From the NCBI GenBank assembly GCA_022447225.1, contig JAKVAZ010000010.1, positions 228,491 to 292,490 of the forward strand: DNA of 64,000 nucleotides. Direction: 5' to 3'. Shown here piece after piece: positions 54,624 through 63,318 of this stretch (position 1 is the first letter of the stretch; each line of letters starts with the position of its first letter). Position numbers and translations under genes: made by a program. Source of the DNA: Fuerstiella sp. (lineage in GTDB: Bacteria > Planctomycetota > Planctomycetia > Planctomycetales > Planctomycetaceae). Under the pieces are notes generated by a model that saw only the letters and a program-made list of their open reading frames with translations, did no database searches and had not been told where the DNA came from.

Positions 54624-56108
54624 TTAAGCGATGATGTCAGTGATCGGGTGTCCGTAATCGATCTCAAGTCGTTTTCGTCCGGGAACGTCCAGTTCACGAG
54701 GATTCAACCCCAGCAACCGGTAGATGGTCGCGTGAATGTCGGTTACGTAGTGACGGTTTTCAACGGCATGGAAGCCGAGTTCGTCTGTGGCGCCATGGAT
54801 TACTCCCGATTTGATTCCTCCACCTGCCATCCAGACTGAGAACCCATAATTATGATGGTCACGGCCATCAGCACCCTGTACGCCGGGCGTTCTTCCAAAT
54901 TCCGTACACCATACGACGACCGTGTCACTTAGCAGACCTCGCTGCTTCAGATCCTGAAGTAATGCTGCGATCGGCTGATCGACCTGTTCACTGGTATTCG
55001 AATGTTGCTCGACGAGTTTGTGATGTGCATCCCAAGATCCCGAGGAACCCTCACCGTGAAATACCTGAACGAATCGAACACCCTGTTCAATCAGGCGACG
55101 AGTTGCGAGCAGTTGTTCTCCAAAGGGACGAGTCACGTCCCGATCAAGTCCATACATCTTTTGTGTTGCCTGAGTTTCCTGCCCGGACCGCATCAGGTCA
55201 GGTACGGTTTTCTGCATTCGAAATGCCAGTTCGTAGGACTTGATTCGGGCGCTCAGTTCGATGTCATCAGGTTGCTGTTCGTGCACCATCCGATTCAACC
55301 TGCCCAGCAGCCTTGCACCGATCGCCTGTTCCTGTGGTGTCACGTCGAGTTCAGGTCTTGCGTACGGAAGTGGTTCTTCTGAATCCACTTTGAGCCGGAC
55401 GCCGGAATGCTCGGGGCCCAGATAAGCTGAACCAAGTCCCTCGAAACACTGGCGGTGAAGTGTTGGTCCGATTGAAATGAATTGCGGCAGGTTGTCATTC
55501 AGTGAACTGAGTCCGTATCGGATCCAGGATCCGATCGTGGGAAAACATCCATCCAGAACGTGACGCCCGGACAGGAACTGCATCTGGGCACCGTGATTAT
55601 TGTCTGTGGTCCACATTGAACGGATGATGGCAATATCGTCAACATAACGTCGGACATGAGGCCACCAATCACTGACTTCGGCTCCACTCCGGCCGCATTT
55701 ACGGTACCCGACCTGCATTGGCCAGATCTTTGCCTGATCAGTCTTGATGACGTTGTTAGCCTGCTGCTCACGAACATTTCGACTGAACGGTGAATGAATG
55801 ATCTGATCGGCATACGGTGTCTCACTGATGGTTTTTCCGGCGTATCTGGCTAGTTTCGGCTTGGGATCAAAGCTCTCGAAGTGACTGACACCTCCTCGCA
55901 TCATAAGCCAGATGACCCGTTTTGCACTGGGGGCAAACTGTGGAGTTCCGGCTGCAGCAACCGGATGACCAGCTGAACGGGCGAACCCGTCTCGCTGAAG
56001 CATGGCCGACAGAGCGACTCCTGCCAGGCTCAATCCTTCAGTCAGAGACTGACGGCGGCCAACAGCAGTTTGTTGCCTCGTAAATCTGTCAGTTTTTCGT
56101 TCCCGCAT
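54624..56108 (-). CDS. DUF1501 domain protein (tandem module, copy B)
   Basis: 494 residues. Tat-like N-terminus with Q-T-A-V-G-R-R-Q-S-L. Landmarks as in copy A: R-V-I-W-L-M-M-R-G-G-V-S-H-F-E-S-F-D, T-D-N-N-H-G-A-Q, W-C-T-E-F-G-R-T-P-G, G-R-D-H-H-N-Y-G-F. The C-terminal V-T-D-I-H-A-T-I-Y-R-L-L-G also matches. The gene starts only 7 bases after the end of its PSD1 partner, so the two are one transcription unit. The 286-base gap to the next PSD1 gene (copy A) shows no gene. Confidence 0.92.
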   Translation of the reverse strand: MRERKTDRFTRQQTAVGRRQSLTEGLSLAGVALSAMLQRDGFARSAGHPVAAAGTPQFAPSAKRVIWLMMRGGVSHFESFDPKPKLARYAGKTISETPYADQIIHSPFSRNVREQQANNVIKTDQAKIWPMQVGYRKCGRSGAEVSDWWPHVRRYVDDIAIIRSMWTTDNNHGAQMQFLSGRHVLDGCFPTIGSWIRYGLSSLNDNLPQFISIGPTLHRQCFEGLGSAYLGPEHSGVRLKVDSEEPLPYARPELDVTPQEQAIGARLLGRLNRMVHEQQPDDIELSARIKSYELAFRMQKTVPDLMRSGQETQATQKMYGLDRDVTRPFGEQLLATRRLIEQGVRFVQVFHGEGSSGSWDAHHKLVEQHSNTSEQVDQPIAALLQDLKQRGLLSDTVVVWCTEFGRTPGVQGADGRDHHNYGFSVWMAGGGIKSGVIHGATDELGFHAVENRHYVTDIHATIYRLLGLNPRELDVPGRKRLEIDYGHPITDIIA

Positions 56109-56115
56109 CGCGTGA

Positions 56116-58983
56116 TCACCGGATTGTGATGAAGTCGTTGTGATTCAGAAGAACATGGACGACGTTCTCGCGAGCCCGCTGGTGTGCCGCATCTGTCGAC
56201 ATTCCGTCGGCAGACGCTGAATCCCCGAATTCTCTGAGAGCTTCGGCACAGGCGGTTCGTTCGGCAGACGTTGCACCCCGTCCCAGTGTACGTTCAAAGG
56301 CAGATTCGATGAAAGCACTGTTGACTTCATCGGAATTTTCGGTGCCAACTTCAGCAGATACCAGTGCCGCCAGCTGTCGTCCTCGTTCCAGCACAATTTT
56401 ACTGTTGGTCATCGCCAGCGCCTGCTGCGGGACAATACTGTGCAGACGGCGGTAGCACTCTTCGACACTGGCCGGATTGAATACAGACAGGAGTTTGATC
56501 TGATAATCACGGGAATATCGATAGTAGATGGTTCTGCGTCTGCCGTTGTCTTCCGGAGTAATCGGCAGGTCCGGTCCACCCATTGTTGCATCCAGTTGTC
56601 CTGTCAGACAGATCAGCGTATCTCGTACTAATTCGCCTTCCATTCGTCGTGGATTCATCTTCCACAACAAACGGTTGTCCGGATCGATTCCAGTGTTACC
56701 ACGTGTCAAGTCAGTTGATCCGGACTGCATGCGGTAGGCTCTTGAAGTAAGGATGAGCCGATGCAGGTGTTTCATGCTCCACTTGTGTTCCATGAACTCA
56801 ACGGCAAGCCAGTCCAGTAATTCATGATGTACCGGACGCTTCGTTCTCAATCCAAAGTCAAACATAGAGTCAACCAGAGGCGTACCAAAATGCCGGGTCC
56901 AGATATGATTGACCGCGACTCGAGCCGTGAGAGGGTTGTTGTTGCGAACGATCCAGCGGGCGAGTGCCAGTCGCCGACCTGTCGAAGTTGAAGGATATAT
57001 CACTCCGGCGTGTATGTCTTCGGATGCAGCAGAACTGGAATCTGCCTGAACAGCTTTTAGTTTATCAGCGGCCGCCTTAACTTTGTCCCGTGCAGCATTG
57101 ACCGTGTTTTGGAAGTTTTCATCGTTTGAATTGTGCTGTTCCACCGCCGCTGCGACTTCGTTTTTTGCCATCAGCAATTCCAGTTCAGCTTCAAGACTCG
57201 CTGTTTTTTGTTTTGCAGTCAGCGCATCCTGTTTCAGTCTGTTGAGCTCTGAACCGGAGCGGGATGTCTCAACGAACGTTGCTAAATCAGCTGACAGAAC
57301 GGCCAGCAATGCGGTTCGACTCGCCTGCTTCATTTCCAGGTTCTTCCGGGCAGCAGTCAGTTCCCGTTCAGCATGGGCCAGTGTGATGACTTTACCGTCA
57401 GAGAATTGGTCGGAATTTTTCGAAATGTTTTTCGCCGCAGTCGACTCAACCTGTCTTGTGAGTGCACGCTGACGGGTACGCATCTTCATCACAACAGACT
57501 GTGTTTCTTCCAGCTGACCAGCAGCTGTTTTGACTTCCAAATCTGCAGCAGCGATGACTGCCTGTCGAGACTGCGATCTGAGTGCGGGGAAATACGCATC
57601 CAGCGGCAGGGGAACCGACTGAATTGATCCGTCAATGGATCCAAGTACAGGCGGAACAGCAGGTGAGTGGGGGTGATCTCTGTCCGGCCGCGTTTCTTCA
57701 CCGCGGACGAACAGATAAGTCATGGCCTCCGGTTGTGCATCGTAGACTCGCGGTAAACCGTCTTTTTCCAGATCTGTTTCCAGTCCAACCGGATCGAGCC
57801 GTACTTCGTGTGGTTCAAAAAATGCACGAAAGCGATAGTAATCTTCATGGGATATCGGATCGTATTTGTGTTCGTGACAGCGGGCACAATTAAATGTAAT
57901 TCCCAGAAAGCCTTTGCCTGTATGTTCAATAATGTCGTTGAGCCAGAAATTGCGGTTGTAGCGATACCAATTGCGTGCGAGGAATCCGGTAGCGCGAACC
58001 GTATCCGGATTAGCCGGATCCAGTTCATCCCCTGCCAGCATTTCCAGAATCATGGAGTCATAACCCTTGTCTTCGTTGAGAGATTCAATGATCCAGTCTC
58101 GCCAGCGCCAAATATGCTTCTGGCTGTGACGCATTTTGTTTTCCAGGCCGGACCAGTCGGTATATCGCCAGATGTCCATCCAGTGCCTTCCCCAGCGTTC
58201 TCCGTAACGGGGGTTCATCAACAGTCGATCCACGACTGTCTCCCAGGCCTGCTCGCTGGAATCCGTAAGAAATCCATGGAGCTCCTCACGTGTTGGCGGC
58301 AGACCAGTCAAGTTGAAGAAAACACGTCGCAGCAACACTTCCCTATGGGCCGGTGACGCATGAACAAGTCCCTGGCGTTCATAAGTGGCGGCGAGGAACG
58401 CGTCGATGGGGTTGTTTTGCCACAGTGAATCGCTCACGGCAGGCACTGGAGGGCGGACCGGCACTTGATACGCCCAGTGACTTCGCGGATCCGGCGGCAC
58501 CGGCTCGTCCGATGCCTCAGCACCCTGATCAATCCAGGTCCTCAGCAGCAGCACCTGTTCTTCGGTCAGCAGTAAACCCTGATCCTCCGGGGGCATTTGT
58601 TCGACATCGCCGGTGCCCAGAACTGCATCCATCAGCAGGCTCTGACTGCTTCTGCCGGGTTCGATGGCCGGCCCGCGATCACCACCCTGCCGGATCAGCT
58701 GAAAGGCGTCCAGACGAAGGCCCGACTGCTGTCTTAGTGCTCCATGGCAGCTGAAACAATGCTCGGCCAGAATAGGTTTGATCTGGTTCTCGTAGTCAAT
58801 TTTTTGAGCCAGAGTCGTTTCGACAGTCAGGCAAAGACATATTACGCAGCACAAAAATGATGTATGACAACGCTGCGCGCCGTTACGGTACTCAGGTTTC
58901 CTGTCGGCCACCAAGTTCACAACGGATCCTGACGGAACTTTGACACTGGAATGAAACCATCGAGTTGAGAGTGTGGTGACCAT
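56116..58983 (-). CDS. PSD1-family protein with coiled-coil insert (tandem module, copy B)
   Basis: 955 residues. The stretch before the heme domain is long for a signal (60 residues: a hydrophobic segment T-S-F-L-C-C-V-I-C-L-C-L lies at 41-52), so the true start may be internal. Heme motif C76-F-S-C-H80; C-A-R-C-H-E-H-K-Y-D in DUF1549. A coiled-coil region spans about residues 480-660 (A-D-L-E-V-K-T-A-A-G-Q-L-E-E; A-K-Q-K-T-A-S-L-E-A-E-L-E-L-L). DUF1553 follows and ends N-H-N-D-F-I-T. Paralogous to copy A in domain plan and in the unusual insert. Confidence 0.92.
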   Translation of the reverse strand: MVTTLSTRWFHSSVKVPSGSVVNLVADRKPEYRNGAQRCHTSFLCCVICLCLTVETTLAQKIDYENQIKPILAEHCFSCHGALRQQSGLRLDAFQLIRQGGDRGPAIEPGRSSQSLLMDAVLGTGDVEQMPPEDQGLLLTEEQVLLLRTWIDQGAEASDEPVPPDPRSHWAYQVPVRPPVPAVSDSLWQNNPIDAFLAATYERQGLVHASPAHREVLLRRVFFNLTGLPPTREELHGFLTDSSEQAWETVVDRLLMNPRYGERWGRHWMDIWRYTDWSGLENKMRHSQKHIWRWRDWIIESLNEDKGYDSMILEMLAGDELDPANPDTVRATGFLARNWYRYNRNFWLNDIIEHTGKGFLGITFNCARCHEHKYDPISHEDYYRFRAFFEPHEVRLDPVGLETDLEKDGLPRVYDAQPEAMTYLFVRGEETRPDRDHPHSPAVPPVLGSIDGSIQSVPLPLDAYFPALRSQSRQAVIAAADLEVKTAAGQLEETQSVVMKMRTRQRALTRQVESTAAKNISKNSDQFSDGKVITLAHAERELTAARKNLEMKQASRTALLAVLSADLATFVETSRSGSELNRLKQDALTAKQKTASLEAELELLMAKNEVAAAVEQHNSNDENFQNTVNAARDKVKAAADKLKAVQADSSSAASEDIHAGVIYPSTSTGRRLALARWIVRNNNPLTARVAVNHIWTRHFGTPLVDSMFDFGLRTKRPVHHELLDWLAVEFMEHKWSMKHLHRLILTSRAYRMQSGSTDLTRGNTGIDPDNRLLWKMNPRRMEGELVRDTLICLTGQLDATMGGPDLPITPEDNGRRRTIYYRYSRDYQIKLLSVFNPASVEECYRRLHSIVPQQALAMTNSKIVLERGRQLAALVSAEVGTENSDEVNSAFIESAFERTLGRGATSAERTACAEALREFGDSASADGMSTDAAHQRARENVVHVLLNHNDFITIR

Positions 58984-59262
58984 TTTAAAATTCAGTCTCC
59001 ACGATTCCGGTTGTCGCTACAAGTTCCATTTCGCAGCTGTATCGTCAATTTGCCGCGAGAGCCGCAGTTCCGGCCGGCATCCGGTAACGATCCTGCCGTG
59101 ACACACTCTGTTCAAACAATTACTGATAATGGTTGACGACCTGCTGAATTCTATGAGAATTCCGGTTTCCGGAACTTTCGGAAATTCATTCGACAGGTCA
59201 GATCCGGCAGCATTCCTTCTGTAACCTGGAGTCCGGCATCTGCGATGTGAGTAATCAATTCC

Positions 59263-59757
59263 GTGACAGAAAGGGCTTTTGTGTCAGATGATGCTTCGGT
59301 AATTCTTTCCGAGAAAATTGATCCGCAAACCAAAGCAAAGGCGCGCGAGCTTTGGGAGCGTCTGGCGAACAGTCGTCCCGGACCGAACAACAGGGATCTG
59401 TTGTATCTGGCAAGATTCGTTCCCGTACTCTCTGCCGCCGCCATTAAGACTTTGTTTACACGCAAGCTGAACATCGACGAACTCAAGGAGATCGTGCAGC
59501 ACGTCCCGAAGGCACGCGGTGCAGCGATCAAGGCGGCGCTGAAGAATGCAGAAAGTCTTTCTGAAGACGACCTGCGTTTCCTGATCACTCATACAAAATC
59601 CAAAGACGCTGCCAAAGTACTGTTGAAGCGAAACTCAGGAAACACGGTCATTGCTTTTTTGGAACGAACGGTCGAAGAACTGCAGGGAAGCCTGGATGAG
59701 ATCAAGCAAAAGGAACTCACCTCGGTGGTACTCAAAGAAATTGATCGGCTGTTGTAA
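59263..59757 (+). CDS. Helical protein of unknown function (HEAT-like character)
   Basis: 164 residues starting at a GTG at 59263 (a further GTG at 59281 is an alternative). It lacks a signal peptide. The protein is all-helical in character with L/A/K-rich amphipathic runs (A-K-A-R-E-L-W-E-R-L; I-K-A-A-L-K-N-A-E-S-L-S; A-F-L-E-R-T-V-E-E-L). Repeats of about 25-30 residues can be drawn, which is weakly like HEAT/Armadillo units. No family was recognised. The neighbour on the left is the divergent PSD1 gene; the peptidase gene follows after about 140 bases on the same strand. Confidence 0.6.
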   Translation: MTERAFVSDDASVILSEKIDPQTKAKARELWERLANSRPGPNNRDLLYLARFVPVLSAAAIKTLFTRKLNIDELKEIVQHVPKARGAAIKAALKNAESLSEDDLRFLITHTKSKDAAKVLLKRNSGNTVIAFLERTVEELQGSLDEIKQKELTSVVLKEIDRLL

Positions 59758-59898
59758 CCGTGTGCCTCTCGCACTGCTGAAACGTGATGCCGGAATTGAC
59801 CGCACTCTTTGTTTTCAATCGGTGTGATTCCATCTGCTGTCTGTGGTTCCGGTCATTATTGAATTCGGTCATCATCGAATGAGTGGGGCAACCTGAGT

Positions 59899-60876
59899 AT
59901 GCACGACATCCGTCTGGCATTGGGTTTGATGGGATTCCTGTCGATTGGAATCTTTTTGGGATGTCGGCGGCTGCTGAGACCGTTACCACCCCGTGCACTG
60001 GATGCTGTGGCTGTTGGGCTTCTTCTTTTGATGGCCGCGTATCTGAAGAATGTTTGGGGCCAGCTGTGGATCGTCAAGTGGATTCCGCTGCCTTCTGTGA
60101 TTGTGCTGGCCAACTGGTTTCCTCTGATACTTGCGGCACTGGGAGCCGTAGTATGGAATCGCATGGGTGGCGAAACATCCGGTGCATCACCAAAAGAAAC
60201 AAATGTGTCCTCAGGTCATGATTCCACCGCCGAAGGCACCGCAGCTGAATCCAGTCTGCTTCGCCGCACACTCGTCATACGACGAATCGTGATGATGGTC
60301 ATCATTACTTGTGCCGCCGTATGGTCGGAACTTTACTTTATTCCTGCGTCACCGCCGGTGTGCGGCGATCGGTGGGATCCGCCGTTTCCTCCGATGCCGT
60401 GGCGCATTTGTCGTCAAACTCACAACAGTACGTGTTCCGCGGCCGCATCAGCGACCATTCTTGAGACATTGAACATCAGGGCCACGGAACAGGAAATGGC
60501 GGAACTGTGCCTGACCCGCAACGGTACGACGTGGCTGGGTCTCTATCACGGTCTGGCCAACAAACTGACAGGGACGAATTATCGGGTGGAGTTCTTTGAA
60601 TGTGAAATCGATGATTTGCCGAAAATGGCCGGTCATCACCCGTTGCTGCTTTGCTGCAAACTCGATTCGGCCACCGCCAGTGAACGGCCGGAATACGTCA
60701 AGGAAGGTGGCTGGATTCCCGGGACGGCCCACTCGGTGGTATACTTCGGTCGTTCCGGACGAATCCATGTCATTGGAGATCCCTCGCGCGGATATGAGCC
60801 GTGGAACGATCGTGATCTGGAAACACTCTGGACTGGTCAGGGCCTGCGGATCCAGGATGTCCGTCAGCTGAATTGA
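59899..60876 (+). CDS. Membrane-anchored peptidase C39-like protein
   Basis: 325 residues. Four or so hydrophobic helices fill residues 1-140 (L-G-L-M-G-F-L-S-I-G-I; A-V-A-V-G-L-L-L-L-M; V-V-I-W-L-like at 130). A short acidic linker with S/T runs splits them. The C-terminal ~160 residues carry a papain-like triad: C179 in H-N-S-T-C-S-A-A-A-S-A-T-I-L, H278 in G-T-A-H-S-V-V-Y-F and D294 in I-G-D-P-S-R-G. This is the C39 peptidase arrangement, as in bacteriocin-processing domains, but no ABC transporter or leader peptide gene is adjacent, so the substrate is unknown. The membrane part in front of the peptidase is unusual. Confidence 0.8.
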   Translation: MHDIRLALGLMGFLSIGIFLGCRRLLRPLPPRALDAVAVGLLLLMAAYLKNVWGQLWIVKWIPLPSVIVLANWFPLILAALGAVVWNRMGGETSGASPKETNVSSGHDSTAEGTAAESSLLRRTLVIRRIVMMVIITCAAVWSELYFIPASPPVCGDRWDPPFPPMPWRICRQTHNSTCSAAASATILETLNIRATEQEMAELCLTRNGTTWLGLYHGLANKLTGTNYRVEFFECEIDDLPKMAGHHPLLLCCKLDSATASERPEYVKEGGWIPGTAHSVVYFGRSGRIHVIGDPSRGYEPWNDRDLETLWTGQGLRIQDVRQLN

Positions 60877-61806
60877 ACTTAAATCAATGCTGCCGTCCGA
60901 ATTACAGAATTGGACACAAAGTATCAGGTCGGTGTCTCAACCAGAGTCCCGGCAACACTGAAAAAATGTATCCGGAACACAGGCAGGAACCGGTGAGTTC
61001 CCTTTGATTTACTTGTGATGAAGTTACTGCAGGAAATCCGGAAATGGGGCGCTGGCCTGATAACAACCGATCTACGCTGCTCACCTTCACAATGATTTTT
61101 GTGCTGTTTCCTTTGCTGGCGTGGCTATGTGTCCTGTTCATGCGCTCCTGACTGAATGCGGACCCTTTCTGAGAGATGGTACCACTTTCATGCGGGAACT
61201 GATTTTACATACCCTACTCTGGTCAGGCTGAACTCCTGTCTGATGCTGCTGAATCACCATCAAAGTCGTTTTCCCTGCCAGGCTTGTGCGCGGACACAGT
61301 CGGGTGCGTCACCAACACGTCCTGCAGGCCGTTGTGATTCATAGAAATCTGTTGGGTTACCGGCTGCTGTCTGACATTTCGGTTCCGCTAAGGGTTTTGA
61401 CTGTCAATTTTTTATCTGGTTGTTCATAAGACGCCTACAGTACCGGTGATGAGAATCTAAAGAGGTCGTAACGGAGACGCTGTCCGAAATGAAGACTTAG
61501 ACGGGGATGATTGTTCTGAACCGGGATCAGAAGATGAAGGATTCAGTTGGGTTGACGGAACGAATATACCGCTTGTGAGATGAGTTAGATTCCGATTGTC
61601 CGGTCCGGTTGATTATCTGGTCCGGTTTGAAGCGCCGTTTCAGCATGGTATCGTGTGGATTAGGGGCAACACCTGTTGAAACCAGGATTCCGAGCGGAGA
61701 CGTGCCCGGCAATCAAGACTGACTTGAGTTTGTTGGGGGCCGGTGGGGATGATGGGGAAAGTCGAAACCGGACAGCTGGATTCGATAACAGCTACGTAAG
61801 ACAGCG
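60877..61806. other. Long intergenic region, one possible tiny gene
   Basis: About 930 bases. Apart from the 35-residue frame at 61044-61151 described next, nothing coding was recognised. A short direct repeat of GGTCCGGTT occurs near 61600-61627. Confidence 0.35.
61044..61151 (+). CDS. Possible 35-residue single-helix membrane protein
   Basis: An ATG at 61044 opens a 36-codon frame ending TGA at 61151. After a polar start (G-R-W-P-D-N-N-R-S-T) there is one strong hydrophobic segment (M-I-F-V-L-F-P-L-L-A-W-L-C-V-L-F) and a basic end (M-R-S). An AGGAA stretch precedes the ATG. Such short membrane proteins are real in many bacteria, but without homologs the call is weak. Confidence 0.35.
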   Translation: MGRWPDNNRSTLLTFTMIFVLFPLLAWLCVLFMRS

Positions 61807-63300
61807 ATGTCCAGAGACATGAACGAAGTCACCGAATTCCTGAAACACGTGATCACACGCCGTCAACTGCTGCGTGACGGAAGTACGGGGATTGGGGCCA
61901 TGGCCCTTCAGACCATGTTGTCGCCTGAAGCCCTGGTCGCCCGCATCTCCGAACCTGGCAGCATGTGGCCGGCCCGTGCCAAGCGTGTGATATTTTTGTT
62001 CATGAACGGTGCGCCCTCTCAACTGGATTTGTTCGACTACAAACCCCTGGTGGACAGGCATCACGGTCAGGAACTGTTCAAGACCTACGACGATAAGTCG
62101 AAGTCCTGGAGTGACAAGGGATTCGTCAGGAAGACACAAAGACTCACCGGAATGACGTCGGGGCAGAACTCGTTTCCCGTCGCGCGTTCGAACTGGAAAT
62201 TTCGGCAGTACGGTGAGGGGCGGGCCTGGATCAGCGACCTCCTGCCGCATACTGCCGCGGTGGCCGACAATTTGTGCTTCATCAAATCGATGCACACCGA
62301 GGCGATCAACCATGATCCCGGCGTGACCTTTTTCCAGACGGGACATCAGCAGCCCGGCCGTCCCAGCATGGGAGCCTGGATGAGTTACGGACTGGGAACC
62401 GAAAACGAGAGTCTTCCCACGTTTTGTGTACTGATTTCCAACGGCACGGGACGTCCGGGCAGTCAGCCGGTTTATACGAAACTGTGGAGCAACGGTTTTT
62501 TACCCGGTGTGCACCAGGGGGTCGAACTGCGGGGAGGTCAGACGCCGGTCCTTTACTTGAACAGTCAGCCGGGAGAAACCGTCTCGGCCCGCAAGAGAAT
62601 GATTGCGAGGATCGAGGCACTCAATCAACTGCAGATCGAGGCCTTCGGAGATCCGGAAATCACCACACGGATCGCGCAATATGAGATGGCATTTCGCATG
62701 CAGTTGTCCGTGCCCGAAGCTACGGACATCAGCAACGAACCCAAACACGTACTGGACGCTTACGGGCCGGAATGTCAGCAACCGGGTAAATTTGCCGCCA
62801 ATTGCCTGTTGGCCCGACGACTGGCCGAGCGCGGGGTCCGTTTCATCCAGTTGTACCACCGTGGCTGGGACCAGCACGGCGGAATGACCAGCGCGCTGCC
62901 CAAACAATGCCACGACGTCGATCAGCCACAAGCGGCACTGATTGCCGATCTGAAACAACGCGGGATGCTCGATGACACACTGGTCATCTGGGGCGGAGAG
63001 TTCGGGCGAACCACATACAGCCAGGGTAGAGTAGGTAAGTCGGCCAACGGACGCGACCATCATCCACGTTGCTTTACTTACTGGATGGCTGGCGCCGGTG
63101 TTCGGCCGGCGATGACTTACGGTGAAACCGACGATGTAGGTTATAACATTGCCCGGGACCCGGTACATGTGCACGATTTTCAGGCCACTGTATTGCACTT
63201 GATGGGGATCGATCACGAACGACTGACCTTCAAACATCAGGGACGCCGCTTCCGACTGACCGACGTACATGGCGAAGTAGTCAAAGCCATACTCGCTTAA
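61807..63300 (+). CDS. DUF1501 domain protein (order-reversed module)
   Basis: 497 residues. Tat-type start T-R-R-Q-L-L-R-D-G-S-T-G-I-G near residue 18. Landmarks: L-F-M-N-G-A-P-S-Q-L-D-L-F-D, I-N-H-D-P-G-V-T-F, W-G-G-E-F-G-R-T-T, G-R-D-H-H-P-R, V-H-V-H-D-F-Q-A-T-V-L-H-L-M-G and a final R-F-R-L-T-D-V. It is closer to the copy at 8601-10103 than to the tandem copies. Here DUF1501 precedes PSD1 (63319 on), the opposite of the other pairs in the window. This stretch appears more GC-rich than its neighbours. Confidence 0.92.
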   Translation: MSRDMNEVTEFLKHVITRRQLLRDGSTGIGAMALQTMLSPEALVARISEPGSMWPARAKRVIFLFMNGAPSQLDLFDYKPLVDRHHGQELFKTYDDKSKSWSDKGFVRKTQRLTGMTSGQNSFPVARSNWKFRQYGEGRAWISDLLPHTAAVADNLCFIKSMHTEAINHDPGVTFFQTGHQQPGRPSMGAWMSYGLGTENESLPTFCVLISNGTGRPGSQPVYTKLWSNGFLPGVHQGVELRGGQTPVLYLNSQPGETVSARKRMIARIEALNQLQIEAFGDPEITTRIAQYEMAFRMQLSVPEATDISNEPKHVLDAYGPECQQPGKFAANCLLARRLAERGVRFIQLYHRGWDQHGGMTSALPKQCHDVDQPQAALIADLKQRGMLDDTLVIWGGEFGRTTYSQGRVGKSANGRDHHPRCFTYWMAGAGVRPAMTYGETDDVGYNIARDPVHVHDFQATVLHLMGIDHERLTFKHQGRRFRLTDVHGEVVKAILA

Positions 63301-63318
63301 TCTGAGATCCGACACGTT

